In this document: positions 1-11,223 of the stretch, piece by piece
Position numbering within the stretch: the first letter of the stretch is position 1
Layout: every line of letters starts with the position of its first letter
NCBI GenBank assembly: GCA_013403005.1
Contig: JACBOA010000005.1
Coordinates: forward strand, 1 to 64,000
DNA length: 64,000 nt
Reading direction: 5' to 3'
From: Methanobacteriaceae archaeon
Lineage (GTDB): Archaea; Methanobacteriota; Methanobacteria; Methanobacteriales; Methanobacteriaceae
Translations under genes and position numbers: made by a program
Notes under the pieces: generated by a model
Databases searched by the model: none
What the model was told of the DNA's origin: nothing
What the model saw: only the letters and a program-made list of their open reading frames with translations

Positions 1-69
1 CTGAGGTTAAGGAGCCTGAGGTTAAGGAGCCTGAGGTTAAGGAGCCTGAGGTTAAGGAGCCTGAGGTTA
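1..69 (+). repeat. 15-bp in-frame minisatellite encoding EVKEP repeats
   Basis: Four perfect head-to-tail copies of a 15-bp unit (ctgaggttaaggagc) fill bases 1-60, followed by a partial fifth copy to about base 69. In the frame that continues into the downstream ORF the unit reads Glu-Val-Lys-Glu-Pro. The repeat begins at the window edge, so the total copy number is not visible. A unit divisible by three, in a charged Pro-containing linker, can gain or lose copies by slippage without breaking the frame. Confidence 0.95.
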
Positions 70-479
70 CAGTTGATCGTTCTGAACTTCTTAAAAAGTA
101 TGGTATTAAAGATGTTGAAGATCAAGAAGTGGAAGATCTCCTGCAATCTTATAAAGGTGGTATAATTAATGATGATGATGTGGAAAAAGTTGAGTTAGCT
201 CTTATGAACCTAATCAAAAAATCAGTACTTGGAATTCCTAAAATAACAGGAACCGAGGTCATGGTGTTCTTGGATAATTATAAGGAACTTTCTGGAACTA
301 TAAATATCATCACCGAATATGAAAGTCAGGGTTTCCTAAATCGAATAATGGGTCAGAATAGAACAGCTGCCAATCTCAGAAGACAAATAATTAACATAGC
401 AGAAATTGCCATAAAGAAGAGTTTCAGGCAGTACCCAGAAGTAGTGGAAAAATTTGACATTAATGTAGAGTTTACTTAA
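3..479 (+). CDS. unknown protein, 5' partial, with EVKEP repeat linker
   Basis: The reading frame is open from base 3 to the stop at 477-479 and runs off the left edge, so the true start lies outside the window. A GTG at 129 could be read as a start but has no ribosome binding site and lies in the middle of continuous coding sequence. The visible 158 residues are four and a half Glu-Val-Lys-Glu-Pro repeats, then a mixed charged domain of about 130 residues that looks alpha-helical and soluble. I do not recognise the family. It lies 61 bp upstream of two MinD-type ATPases on the same strand and could be co-transcribed with them; a link to MinD function is only inferred from position. Confidence 0.75.
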   Translation, partial: EVKEPEVKEPEVKEPEVKEPEVTVDRSELLKKYGIKDVEDQEVEDLLQSYKGGIINDDDVEKVELALMNLIKKSVLGIPKITGTEVMVFLDNYKELSGTINIITEYESQGFLNRIMGQNRTAANLRRQIINIAEIAIKKSFRQYPEVVEKFDINVEFT

Positions 480-540
480 AATTAAGGAAGATCAACGAGG
501 AATAGGAAAGGAGTAGTAATATAATATTAGGAGGAATTTG

Positions 541-1320
<780 letters not shown>

Positions 1321-1347
1321 TAATTTTAATTTTTTATTGGGAGTAAT

Positions 1348-2142
1348 ATGTCTAGGTTTATTGCTCTAGCATCCGGAAAGGGGGGAGTGGGAAGAACGTC
1401 CCTTACTTTTAACTTAGGGGTAGCTTTAAGCCTTTTCGGTGAAGAAGTGGTTATGTTGGATCTGGATCTGATGATGTCCAACATGGATGTAATCACCGGA
1501 CTCTTAAACCCCGAAGTTACCTTACATGATGTATTAATGCGTGACAAGGCAGTTCAGGACTGCGTGTATCAGGTTAATCAAGGAGCACTAGTAATACCCA
1601 CGGGAATGCACTTTGAAACCCTTAAAACAATAAATCCCAATTATGTATCATGGAAAAGGATAATAGAAGAAATAGCTTCTTATGGTAACATTTTCCTAAT
1701 GGATTTACCCTCAGGAATAAATTCTAACATATTCGAAGCCCTTCCAGAAGATACTGAAGCTATATTGGTAACTAATTCCACCATGCCTGCAGTTGCCGAT
1801 GCGCTTAAGATCAGAATACTCTTAAACGAGCTTAATATAGATATTCTAGGTTTTGTTTTGAACATGTGGTATGATGATAAATTCCTACTTTCAGTTAAAG
1901 AAATTGAATCAATTCTGGAAGTACCAATGATATCAGTTGTTTCATATGACCGGGAAATGGATCGTTCCATAGCATTAGGAAGCTCAGTGATGGAGTTAAA
2001 CCCAGCATCCCCTATAAGTAATGAAATAATGCAGCTAGCAGCAGACCTAGTTGGAAAACAATACAAACCAGTCCAACCAGACAAAGAAGGCATTATGGAG
2101 AGAATTAAGAAATTTGTGGGTATTCTACCAGAAAACAAATAA
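1348..2142 (+). CDS. MinD-like ATPase paralogue with altered P-loop (K to R)
   Basis: A 264-residue homologue of the preceding gene, sharing the fold, the length and much of the C-terminal half. The signature lysine of KGG is kept, but the P-loop reads KGGVGRTS, so the lysine that normally contacts the nucleotide phosphates is arginine. Switch II is retained as DLPSG. The C-terminal tail (MERIKKFVGILPENK) is again amphipathic but ends differently. The ATG at 1348 has gggag 6 nt upstream. The adjacent position suggests tandem duplication followed by change of function. The protein may bind nucleotide poorly or hydrolyse it slowly and act as a partner or regulator of the intact MinD; that is inference. 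Confidence 0.85.
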   Translation: MSRFIALASGKGGVGRTSLTFNLGVALSLFGEEVVMLDLDLMMSNMDVITGLLNPEVTLHDVLMRDKAVQDCVYQVNQGALVIPTGMHFETLKTINPNYVSWKRIIEEIASYGNIFLMDLPSGINSNIFEALPEDTEAILVTNSTMPAVADALKIRILLNELNIDILGFVLNMWYDDKFLLSVKEIESILEVPMISVVSYDREMDRSIALGSSVMELNPASPISNEIMQLAADLVGKQYKPVQPDKEGIMERIKKFVGILPENK

Positions 2143-2261
2143 ACTTATATTGAATTATGTGTATTAGATTCATCCAATTGAATATTTAATCCAATTATAT
2201 CCATATAGATTTTAAATTATTCCATAATTTAATTTAAAAAAAAATTTTTTAATTCAAAGAA

Positions 2262-3140
2262 ATGGAAAGCATTAAACTGGATGTATCCTGTTTGGGAACA
2301 TGTAATATTGATTTTATCAGTAAAGTACCTTATTTCGCATCTTCTGATGAAGAAATAAACGTTGAAAAGTTATTTTTCTCCTTAGGTGGATCAGCTCTGA
2401 ATTTTGCATCTAGAATTAGCTCATTGGGATTTAAAACAGGAATCCTTTCACGAGTAGGAAAGGATTATTATGGGGAATTAGTAAGAACAGAACTGGAACA
2501 TCACCTTGAAATCTGTAATGTTATCCCAATTGAGGGTAATACTGGAATGGCTTTCATAGCCATCGATGATACTGGTAGAAAATCTGTATACAGTTACATC
2601 GGAGTTAATTCCAGGTTCAAACTTGAAAAAGAAGATATAAATCTTATTAAACATTCTAATCTACTGCATGTCACCGGCATGTACTGGGAAGTTGCTGAAA
2701 AAGCATCAAGATATTCTAATAGATTATCTTTTAATCCCGGACCTGCTTTATGTTCTATAGGGATAGATAAGCTAAAAAAAACCATAAAAAAAACTGAAAT
2801 ACTCTTTTTGAATCATAAAGAGGTTTATATTCTGACGAGAATGAATGAAGAGGATGGAATTTCTTACCTGGTAGAACTAGGTGTTCCGGTGATTGTAGTG
2901 ACCCGTGGAAGTGAAGGGGCCAGATTGTTCACTGAAGATGAGACTATTTTCTCCCCATCCATCAAAGTTAATGCAGTGGATACCACAGGTGCAGGGGATA
3001 ACTTTGCTGCAGGGTTTGTTGCAGCTTATCTAAAAAATGAAAAACTCAAGTATTGTCTAGATTATGCTAATCAGGTAGCATCTTCTTGTGTACAGCAAGT
3101 GGGAGGATCTCTGATTCCAACAAAAAATCTTACACTTTAG
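2262..3140 (+). CDS. PfkB-family sugar/nucleoside kinase
   Basis: A 292-residue ribokinase-fold kinase. The N-terminal substrate region has the glycine-rich LGGSALNFA stretch near residue 45, and the C-terminal family signature with the anion hole and catalytic base is AVDTTGAGDNFAAGF near residue 245. The length is normal for PfkB proteins (about 290-330). The substrate cannot be read from the sequence: ribose, fructose phosphate, adenosine or cytidine are all possible in archaea. The ATG at 2262 follows an A/T-only stretch without a clear ribosome binding site, so the transcript may be leaderless. It lies 119 bp after the MinD pair and is probably a separate unit; its neighbour on the right is convergent. 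Confidence 0.85.
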   Translation: MESIKLDVSCLGTCNIDFISKVPYFASSDEEINVEKLFFSLGGSALNFASRISSLGFKTGILSRVGKDYYGELVRTELEHHLEICNVIPIEGNTGMAFIAIDDTGRKSVYSYIGVNSRFKLEKEDINLIKHSNLLHVTGMYWEVAEKASRYSNRLSFNPGPALCSIGIDKLKKTIKKTEILFLNHKEVYILTRMNEEDGISYLVELGVPVIVVTRGSEGARLFTEDETIFSPSIKVNAVDTTGAGDNFAAGFVAAYLKNEKLKYCLDYANQVASSCVQQVGGSLIPTKNLTL

Positions 3141-3214
3141 AGATCTTACACTTAGAGAATTTCTTAAACTTTAGATAAATTCAAAAAAATAGGATTTTAG
3201 GAATCAATGGTAGT

Positions 3215-3982
3215 TTAAAAACCAAAAAAGGCTGCGGCATTTTTGTGGCATAAAAGTTTAATTTTACTATCAGACCAACCAGCCAGTTTCATTCTATGCA
3301 CTGTTTTGGGAACAGATAATGGGTCAGAAGGTGAAGAACTCATATCACTATCTATAATAAACCTCTCAGGCCCATAATCAGAAATGCTTGCTTCTAAAAG
3401 TTGGACTGCTTCGGTGGGGGTCATTTTCTGTGGCTGGACAGTGATCCCTAGCATCCCACCAAAGTTTCCCATAAGATCAATAATAGATGGATCCACATGA
3501 TCCACCACCACCCTTGATGGATCGATATTATCTTCAATTATAGAAAGGGTTTTTATGGTTATTTCTCTTTTATTACGTCTGGGTGTATGAACTACCACTT
3601 TTATTCCCATTTCCTCAGCCATCTGAAGCTGAGTTTTGAAAACCTCTTTTTCAAGTTCAGATGCAGTTTCAAGACCAATCTCTCCCAGGGCAGCCACTTC
3701 ATCCATTTCCAGAAACCAGGGAAGTTTTCGAAGTACCAGTTTATAATCCTGACAAATACTTCGAGGGTGAAGTCCTAATGCTGCTTTAAGGGTTAAACCA
3801 CTGCTTTCAGCCCGCTTTAAATCGTTTTCAATAATACGGTAGAAATGATCCAGCACTACTGCAGAAGTGCTCATCCTCAAGGGATCATGGGCTAAGGTGA
3901 GGGCTGATTCAATTCCAGCCACCGCCATCATCTCAAAATCTTCATATGGCCTGCAATCAGCGTGTATATGTGCATCTATCAT
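3215..3982 (-). CDS. TatD-like metal-dependent hydrolase
   Basis: A 255-residue amidohydrolase-superfamily protein related to TatD deoxyribonucleases. Expected metal ligands are visible in order: HIH at residues 5-7, the glutamate of LGEIGLE near 125, the histidine of VVVHTPR near 158, the histidine of VVDHVD near 190 and the aspartate of IIDSD near 220. The length matches archaeal TatD-related proteins. Function in DNA or small-molecule hydrolysis is not established for this archaeal subgroup. It is transcribed convergently with the PfkB kinase and stands alone; the region upstream to 4192 holds only a short spacer. Confidence 0.8.
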   Translation of the reverse strand: MIDAHIHADCRPYEDFEMMAVAGIESALTLAHDPLRMSTSAVVLDHFYRIIENDLKRAESSGLTLKAALGLHPRSICQDYKLVLRKLPWFLEMDEVAALGEIGLETASELEKEVFKTQLQMAEEMGIKVVVHTPRRNKREITIKTLSIIEDNIDPSRVVVDHVDPSIIDLMGNFGGMLGITVQPQKMTPTEAVQLLEASISDYGPERFIIDSDMSSSPSDPLSVPKTVHRMKLAGWSDSKIKLLCHKNAAAFFGF

Positions 3983-4192
3983 TACAACTCAACTCCTAAC
4001 ATTCCACAGATTTATGGATTTTACTGCATAAAGAGCTTGTCCATTGATCATATTCTATCATATCCTCAGATTTCTCTCATATCACTCTTATGATCATATC
4101 CCTTGTTATCAAATAAGTCCTAAAGTTATTAAGAGCTTTGCACTTATATAATAATAAGAGTCATCTTCAAATATTGAAATTGAGGTGTGAGT

Positions 4193-4345
4193 ATGGATGT
4201 AGAAGAAATGGCAAAAAAGGCCACCATGAAAGATTTAAAAGAAATAGCCAAAAAACATGACATTAAACTTGGTCGCTGCCCCACCAAGCTAAAAATCGCT
4301 AAATTAATTCCCAAAGAAGAACTAGAGGCTCTTGTTAAAAAATAA
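4193..4345 (+). CDS. 50-residue basic protein, SAP/Rho-N-like helix pair
   Basis: A short ORF of 50 codons, ATG at 4193 and TAA at 4343-4345, with gaggtg 5 nt upstream as ribosome binding site. The product is Lys-rich (about 13 Lys). The segment TMKDLKEIAKKHDIKL, a short GRCPTKLKIAKLI and LEALVKK suggest two helices joined by a turn, the layout of SAP and Rho-N nucleic-acid-binding modules. It stands between the divergent TatD-like gene and the convergent glyS. A DNA- or RNA-binding role is inference from composition and helix pattern; alternatively it is a free-standing LEM/HeH-like module. Confidence 0.65.
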   Translation: MDVEEMAKKATMKDLKEIAKKHDIKLGRCPTKLKIAKLIPKEELEALVKK

Positions 4346-4462
4346 TCTAAAAAAATAATCTTCTACCAATTTTAAAAGAGTTTAAAAGATTTTTTCACAG
4401 AAAAACCTTTTTTATAGCAAGGTATAGTTAAAAGTAGTAAAATATTCAGTGATTTGAAGCTT

Positions 4463-6193
<1,731 letters not shown>

Positions 6194-6464
6194 TATAATC
6201 CTCTCAATCTCAAATTAAAAAATATAAACCTTATTTTTCCTTTTTTATAGTTCAATTTATTAAAAAATTTTCATCCAATTAATGCGATTTGGAATAATGA
6301 ACTTTTTATAACTCTTTTTTTTGGTTTTAGTGATTTAAAGCTATATTTACCCTAATTTTTCCTGATTTTAATTATTGGACAGCCAATATTCCCACGCTTT
6401 ATTAACAGATTATTTTTTTTATAAAATTTATTCCAAGATCCTACTAAATTAGAGTATTATTGTC
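6194..6464. other. AT-rich spacer between glyS and dcd
   Basis: This stretch holds no ORF with a usable start and ribosome binding site on either strand. It is mostly A/T with several T-runs (for example near 6315 and 6412) that could serve as the terminator of dcd and the promoter of glyS, both on the minus strand. No inverted repeat of note was found. Confidence 0.6.
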
Positions 6465-7073
6465 TTAGAGCAATTTTGTCTGTTTACGATCCCTTATCTC
6501 GTAATCATGTTTTATTTTACTGGTAACTGGCCTATCCTGGCCCATATACTTACTATCTCTCTCAGGATGGCCGTAGGGTCGCTCGGATGGGCTGGTCATG
6601 GTTTCGAACACGATTTGACATACTCTCTGACCAGTGTATAAAGCTACTGGCATTTTACCTATGTTGGATATCTCCAGGGTGATCTTCCCCTCGAACCCCG
6701 GGTCAATGTAACCCGCAGTCACATGCATGGTGATACCCAACCGTCCCATGGATGAACGCCCCTCCACACGTGCCACCAGGTCGTCAGGGAGTTTAACTGC
6801 TTCATAGGTGGTGGCCAGAGCAAATTCCCCCGGGTGGATGATGAATGCATCCCCCTGTTCTAAGTGAAATGACTCCATGTATGATTCCAGATCTGATTTA
6901 TCTAAAGGATCAATACATGGTTTACGGATAATACGGAAACCCTTAAATTCATTACCAATTCTTAGATCTACTGATGATGGTTGGATCTGTCTTCCAGGGT
7001 CTTCCAATGGGTCAATGGAAATTTTCCCTTCTTCCAAGTATTTCTTGATGTCACGGTCACTTAGAATAGCCAT
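6465..7073 (-). CDS. dcd: dCTP deaminase
   Basis: A 202-residue dCTP deaminase, which converts dCTP to dUTP (in some methanogens straight to dUMP) for thymidylate synthesis. Family landmarks are QPSSVDLRIG near residue 32, the active-site segment EGRSSMGRLG, the catalytic glutamate in AGYIDPGFEGKITLE, and YTGQRVCQIVFE near the C-terminus. The start at 7073 (MAILSDRD) is preferred over an in-frame ATG 24 bp upstream because gaggga lies about 6 nt before it. Whether it is the bifunctional deaminase/dUTPase, as in Methanocaldococcus, cannot be told by eye. It stands 68 bp from the next gene and shares its strand, so co-transcription is possible. Confidence 0.9.
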   Translation of the reverse strand: MAILSDRDIKKYLEEGKISIDPLEDPGRQIQPSSVDLRIGNEFKGFRIIRKPCIDPLDKSDLESYMESFHLEQGDAFIIHPGEFALATTYEAVKLPDDLVARVEGRSSMGRLGITMHVTAGYIDPGFEGKITLEISNIGKMPVALYTGQRVCQIVFETMTSPSERPYGHPERDSKYMGQDRPVTSKIKHDYEIRDRKQTKLL

Positions 7074-7141
7074 TCTGCTCCCTCTTGCCATTTTCAAATA
7101 TTATAAATTTCTATAGCTATAATGATTTTAAATAGTTTTAA

Positions 7142-7834
7142 TTACATTCTATCTCTTATTCTCCGAAACATCCCTTTGAGTGTATGAGCTTCTCTTCCAG
7201 ATATAAATGCTCTTCCCAAAATTCTTCTGAATACAGTTGATGCATTCTTCTTTTTATGGGGTGGATAATCCAGTTTATCCAGCACATCATCCACATAATC
7301 AATTAAACCCTGTTTCTCCTCTAAAGATGCTTCATCCAAATCTTCCACCGGATAATCTTTCTGAGTTCTAAATATTTCATAGAAAATTATGGCTGCTGCG
7401 TGTGTAATGTTAAGTATGGGGTAAGATTCATGAGTGGGAATGGAAACCACCACGTCACAGAGTTCAAGTTCATGATTAGTGAGACCATTTCCTTCTCTTC
7501 CGAATATGAGGGCAATTTTCCCTTTGACCTTTAAGGATTGGGCTAAATTTTCAGGGGTAACCGCAATACGGGGAATATTATAACTTCCTCCAGCAGTCCC
7601 TGTACTTCCCACTGCAAAATCTATTCGTTCATTTTCCAGAAATTCATGTAGTGAATCATACTCCTGGTGGTTGTATATGATGTTACGAGCATGCATGGAT
7701 TGATAATAGGCTTCATGTTCCAGTTTGCAGGGATTAATTAGAACTAAATGCTCCAAACCGAAATTTTTCATGGTTCTGGCAAGAAAGCCTATATTGCCCG
7801 GAGTTTCTGGCTCCACAAATACCACATAAATCAT
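7142..7834 (-). CDS. trmJ: TrmJ-type SPOUT RNA 2'-O-methyltransferase
   Basis: A 230-residue SpoU/TrmH-superfamily methylase. The start MIYVVFVEPETPGNIGFLAR is typical of the TrmJ/YfiF branch, and the AdoMet-binding trefoil knot is formed by LIFGREGNGLTNHELE (about residue 105) and IPTHESYPILNITHAAAI (about residue 130). In archaea TrmJ methylates position 32 of tRNAs. The C-terminal 80 residues are charged and helical, as in the TrmJ dimerisation extension. It lies between dcd and tfrB on the same strand with gaps of 68 and 48 bp. Assignment to TrmJ rather than another SpoU enzyme is by overall pattern. Confidence 0.8.
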   Translation of the reverse strand: MIYVVFVEPETPGNIGFLARTMKNFGLEHLVLINPCKLEHEAYYQSMHARNIIYNHQEYDSLHEFLENERIDFAVGSTGTAGGSYNIPRIAVTPENLAQSLKVKGKIALIFGREGNGLTNHELELCDVVVSIPTHESYPILNITHAAAIIFYEIFRTQKDYPVEDLDEASLEEKQGLIDYVDDVLDKLDYPPHKKKNASTVFRRILGRAFISGREAHTLKGMFRRIRDRM

Positions 7835-7882
7835 TTCAACCAGCTTAAACCTGCTTTAGGCGTTTTAGTTATGTTAAATAAT

Positions 7883-9415
7883 TTAAGATTCGTATGCTTT
7901 CTCCAGAAGGGTGAGTATGTTCATAACTTCCAGTTTGACTCCTTCTCTCTCCAGACTGGCCCGGATGTTGTTTTCACAGAAGGGACAGATGGTGATCACA
8001 GCATCAACATCAAGTTTTTCCACCATTTTTGCTTTTTCACGTCCCAGAGCCTCAGCAATCTCTGGTTTACCAGACCTTACACCACCCCCTGCACCACAGC
8101 ACTGGTCCGGGGTGTCCATCTCCACGAAATCCAAACCTTTAATTTTCCGGAGTATTTCACGAGGCTCATCACGGATCCCCTGACCTCTAATAAGATGGCA
8201 TGGGTCATGATAAGTTACTCTCATATTAACGGGCTTCATATCCTTGGTATTTAGTCTATCAACCAAGTATTCGCTGATGTCCATCACATTGAGCTTGACT
8301 CCATACTCGGGGTAATCCTTTTTTAGGGTGGCTCCACAACCTGCGCAGACAGTGATGATGGTATCATAACCCTTCAATGCTTTGGCATTCTTTTGAGAGA
8401 GTTCCTTCACCACATCAGTCTGCCCGGTCCGGATCATTGGAGAACCACAGCAAACTTGCCCTGCTGGAACTACCACTTCCACATTATGATTATTCAAAAC
8501 ATTTAAAAGGGATACTCCTATCTCTGGCAGCCTATAATCAACCAGACACCCAGTAAAGAATGCTATTTTTTCTTTTTTTCCTTCACGGTCAGTTTCATCA
8601 TGATCAACCATCTCAGCTTCCTGTTTTTTGATAGTTGTTTTCATGAAACCAGCCCTCATAGGACCTTCTTCCATGGGTTCTACAGATCTGCCCGTCTTTA
8701 CAATGAGTTCTTTTACCGAACGGTGGGGAGGTAGTGGTCCGATACCTTCCTGGCAAGCTATCTCCCTTAATTTTTCAATGGCACCTCCGAAGGTGTTAAT
8801 TTCTTTAGGACAGACCTCCACACACTTGGCACATGATGTGCAGCAGTATAGTCCTTCTTCAACTCCTTCTTCAGCACGGTCTGCACAGTCACGCGGGTCC
8901 ATGGCAAATTTCGAAAGGTAACGCATGAAGTAGGGACCTGCGAATTCATCGTTCACCTTCAAAACCGGACAGGCTGACAAGCAGGAGTAACAGTCAATAC
9001 AGCTCCTTAATTTTTTGGTATTGGTAAGTTCTTCCGGGTTTAAAATTGCAGGGCACTCGGCAATTTCACAATCATCCTCTAGAAACAGATCCATTTTTTT
9101 AACTTTCTCCTCTACTGAACCACGTTCCACAACCAGATCCTTAATTACAGGAAGATCAAGGGGTCCAATAATATCTCCATCTTTTATTTCCTTTTTACAG
9201 GCCAGAGCCATTTCTCCATTCACCTTCAGGGCGCATGAACCGCACTGACCTGCCCTGCAGGAGGAACGATAAGCTATATTAGCTTGATGATGCTGATTGA
9301 TGTAGTTTAAAGCATCCAATACCTTCATTCTTTCCTTTTTTTCCACAGAATAGGTTTCAAGGTGTGGTTTTTCATCTTCAAGGGGATAGTACCGTAAAAC
9401 ACTTATTTTAATCAT
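7883..9415 (-). CDS. tfrB: thiol:fumarate reductase subunit B (iron-sulfur/HdrB-like)
   Basis: A 510-residue subunit of the CoM-SH/CoB-SH:fumarate reductase of methanogens, which makes succinate and CoM-S-S-CoB in the cytoplasm. Domains in order: a 2Fe-2S ferredoxin with cysteines of SSCRAGQCGSC and LAC at about 53-73; two 4Fe-4S motifs (CIDCYSCLSACP, CCTSCAKCVEVCP) at about 135-205; and a HdrB-like half with two cysteine-rich CCG domains (CCGSP, CAGCG; then CCGAGGG, CPFCENN). The start at 9415 is preferred because ggag lies 6 nt upstream, while a codon 6 bp earlier overlaps it. The catalytic partner tfrA is not in this window. Confidence 0.92.
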   Translation of the reverse strand: MIKISVLRYYPLEDEKPHLETYSVEKKERMKVLDALNYINQHHQANIAYRSSCRAGQCGSCALKVNGEMALACKKEIKDGDIIGPLDLPVIKDLVVERGSVEEKVKKMDLFLEDDCEIAECPAILNPEELTNTKKLRSCIDCYSCLSACPVLKVNDEFAGPYFMRYLSKFAMDPRDCADRAEEGVEEGLYCCTSCAKCVEVCPKEINTFGGAIEKLREIACQEGIGPLPPHRSVKELIVKTGRSVEPMEEGPMRAGFMKTTIKKQEAEMVDHDETDREGKKEKIAFFTGCLVDYRLPEIGVSLLNVLNNHNVEVVVPAGQVCCGSPMIRTGQTDVVKELSQKNAKALKGYDTIITVCAGCGATLKKDYPEYGVKLNVMDISEYLVDRLNTKDMKPVNMRVTYHDPCHLIRGQGIRDEPREILRKIKGLDFVEMDTPDQCCGAGGGVRSGKPEIAEALGREKAKMVEKLDVDAVITICPFCENNIRASLEREGVKLEVMNILTLLEKAYES

Positions 9416-9728
9416 TTCCATCTCCAGGTGAGTTCAATCCTAAAAGTTCCATTTGAATGATGTATTATGAATTATATGGGTTTAGATCATAATTTATTTA
9501 ATTTAGTAAAATTTCGATTCCATATTATTAAAATAAGAATCATTAGATATTAGGTGGACTTGCTATAAAAAATATTATAGAAAAAACTGTTACAGAAAAT
9601 TTAATATAATTTTTTTAAAAATTTCATTTTTATATATTCTAATTCAATTCTTTTTTTTTTATTAAAAATTTTTATTTTATGAAATTATTTCATTGAAATA
9701 GAAGGAAGAAATATCTCTGGCACTTACA
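9416..9728. other. AT-rich spacer upstream of tfrB
   Basis: This 313-bp stretch separates two minus-strand genes. It is nearly all A/T with long T-runs (9601-9670), likely the tfrB promoter side and the terminator side of the metalloprotein gene. I see no ORF with a ribosome binding site and no clear palindrome. Confidence 0.6.
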
Positions 9729-10280
9729 CTACAAATTTTTAACTAACAACCAGTAAATAGATAATTCTTCTTCATTTTTTTTATAGTCCGGATATTTTAA
9801 AGCTACTAGGTTCCAGAAATCTTTATTGTGTTTTCTTATTTTAAGGTGACAGATTTCATGATGCACCACATATTCAATAAGACTTTCAGGAAGATATTTA
9901 AGACGTGAATTGATATTTATGTTTCCAGAATTACTGCAACTACCCCAACGGGTTTTCATCTTTCGAAAACTAACTCTATTAACCTTTAAATCCATTTCTT
10001 TTGATAAAGCATTCACCAGTGATTTTACCAATTCTCTAAATTCATTTTCCTCACGACTAAAATCCAGCTTCCTATCTTCAGATTCGATTTTCAACCTATT
10101 TATTCGTGATATCTTCTGATATATCCAATTTTCATGTTTTTTTATGAAATTTTGGTAGTCATTAACACCATGGGGCATTATAAGGTCAAGTTCACCATTT
10201 TTTATCTCTAAACGCGCATATTTCACCTTCCGGTGGAAAACATGGTACTTTACCTCAATATCATTAATTTTGACTTTCAT
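9729..10280 (-). CDS. YgjP-like/DUF45 zinc metalloprotein
   Basis: A 183-residue protein of the YgjP/DUF45 metallopeptidase-like family. The zinc motif HExxH appears as HHEICHL at about residues 138-144, with a further His (RKHNKDFW) downstream as in the family. The middle contains MKTRWGSCSNSGNININ, the conserved RWGSC block of this family. The role is uncertain: members have been called predicted metal-dependent hydrolases. ATG at 10280 lacks a strong ribosome binding site. The gene is divergent from iorA across a long spacer. Confidence 0.8.
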   Translation of the reverse strand: MKVKINDIEVKYHVFHRKVKYARLEIKNGELDLIMPHGVNDYQNFIKKHENWIYQKISRINRLKIESEDRKLDFSREENEFRELVKSLVNALSKEMDLKVNRVSFRKMKTRWGSCSNSGNININSRLKYLPESLIEYVVHHEICHLKIRKHNKDFWNLVALKYPDYKKNEEELSIYWLLVKNL

Positions 10281-11223
10281 CGAGTTAATTATAATTCATC
10301 ATCAAATAAATTTTATTCTAAAAAGTAGGAAATTTAATATTATCGTCATAGGAATGTTATTTCAATGTATATGGGCTGTTTTACTCCACAGACATCCTGA
10401 TGAGGTGGTGATGATGGAGTCAGGATATGAAAAATACTATGTTCAGCACTTTATATTCAGCACATATTTTTTATTAGTGGAATCTTCTGGTGGCATGGAT
10501 ATGGATTCTAGTCCAGGAACCGCCATTTATTAGGTTTTTAAGGATGATATGGACAATCAGGGACAAATTTAGAGATTAATGAAGTAGTAATTCTAGAGAT
10601 TGGTCTAATCGGGAGATATCTATTGAATACCTATTGAAATATTTGACAAAGGGCATATTCCCAGAAGGAATATAATTCAATTGGAAGTCTCATCCATACT
10701 ACCCCTGACTCAAGCCCAATCCAACACAGGTAACCATAACCCAGAACCAATAAAAATTTCAAATAATTATCTAAATACTCAAGTGCCAACCTATGGATCA
10801 GTAATACTCACAAATGCAATAATATAACTTAAATTACGAGGTTAGGCTTTCATTGGTCAAATATTTTTATTAGATGTGGGAAAAATTGGATTATATGCTG
10901 GGAGAAGTAACTGGTAAAAAAAATGTATGGTGAATATTTGATGAAACAATTTATTCAAAACTATAAATAAGTTAAAAATAAGTTAAAAACTACAATCTTA
11001 TAGAATAATTGTTTAATAGGAAAGTTTTCTATCCATATAACTATCCATATAATTATTAAAATCATAAAATAACCTAAAAAGTATTATTGTAATAGGTCTA
11101 TCTAAGAGTTGAATTTATCTAATCTAAATCCATTGAATATACTTGACCAACATATCTAAATCAGGCTTTTCAAGGGATAACATAAGTAAAATATCCCTCT
11201 ATGAGTAAATTAGGAAGATAATT
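10281..11223. other. long non-coding spacer with possible gene remnants
   Basis: About 940 bp between divergent genes. An 87-codon frame at 10270-10533 (+) overlaps the start of the metalloprotein gene and has no ribosome binding site, so I do not call it. A second open stretch around 10630-10830 (+) reads a Thr/Asn/Pro-containing segment (LPLTQAQSNTGNHNPEP) between stops without a start; it resembles a fragment of a secreted protein. The right half (10900-11215) is AT-rich and probably contains the iorA promoter. Remnants of decayed genes are the simplest reading. Confidence 0.45.

Noticed and set aside
10270..10533. 87-codon plus-strand ORF
   Set aside because: Overlaps the start of the divergent metalloprotein gene, has no ribosome binding site and no pattern of a real protein.
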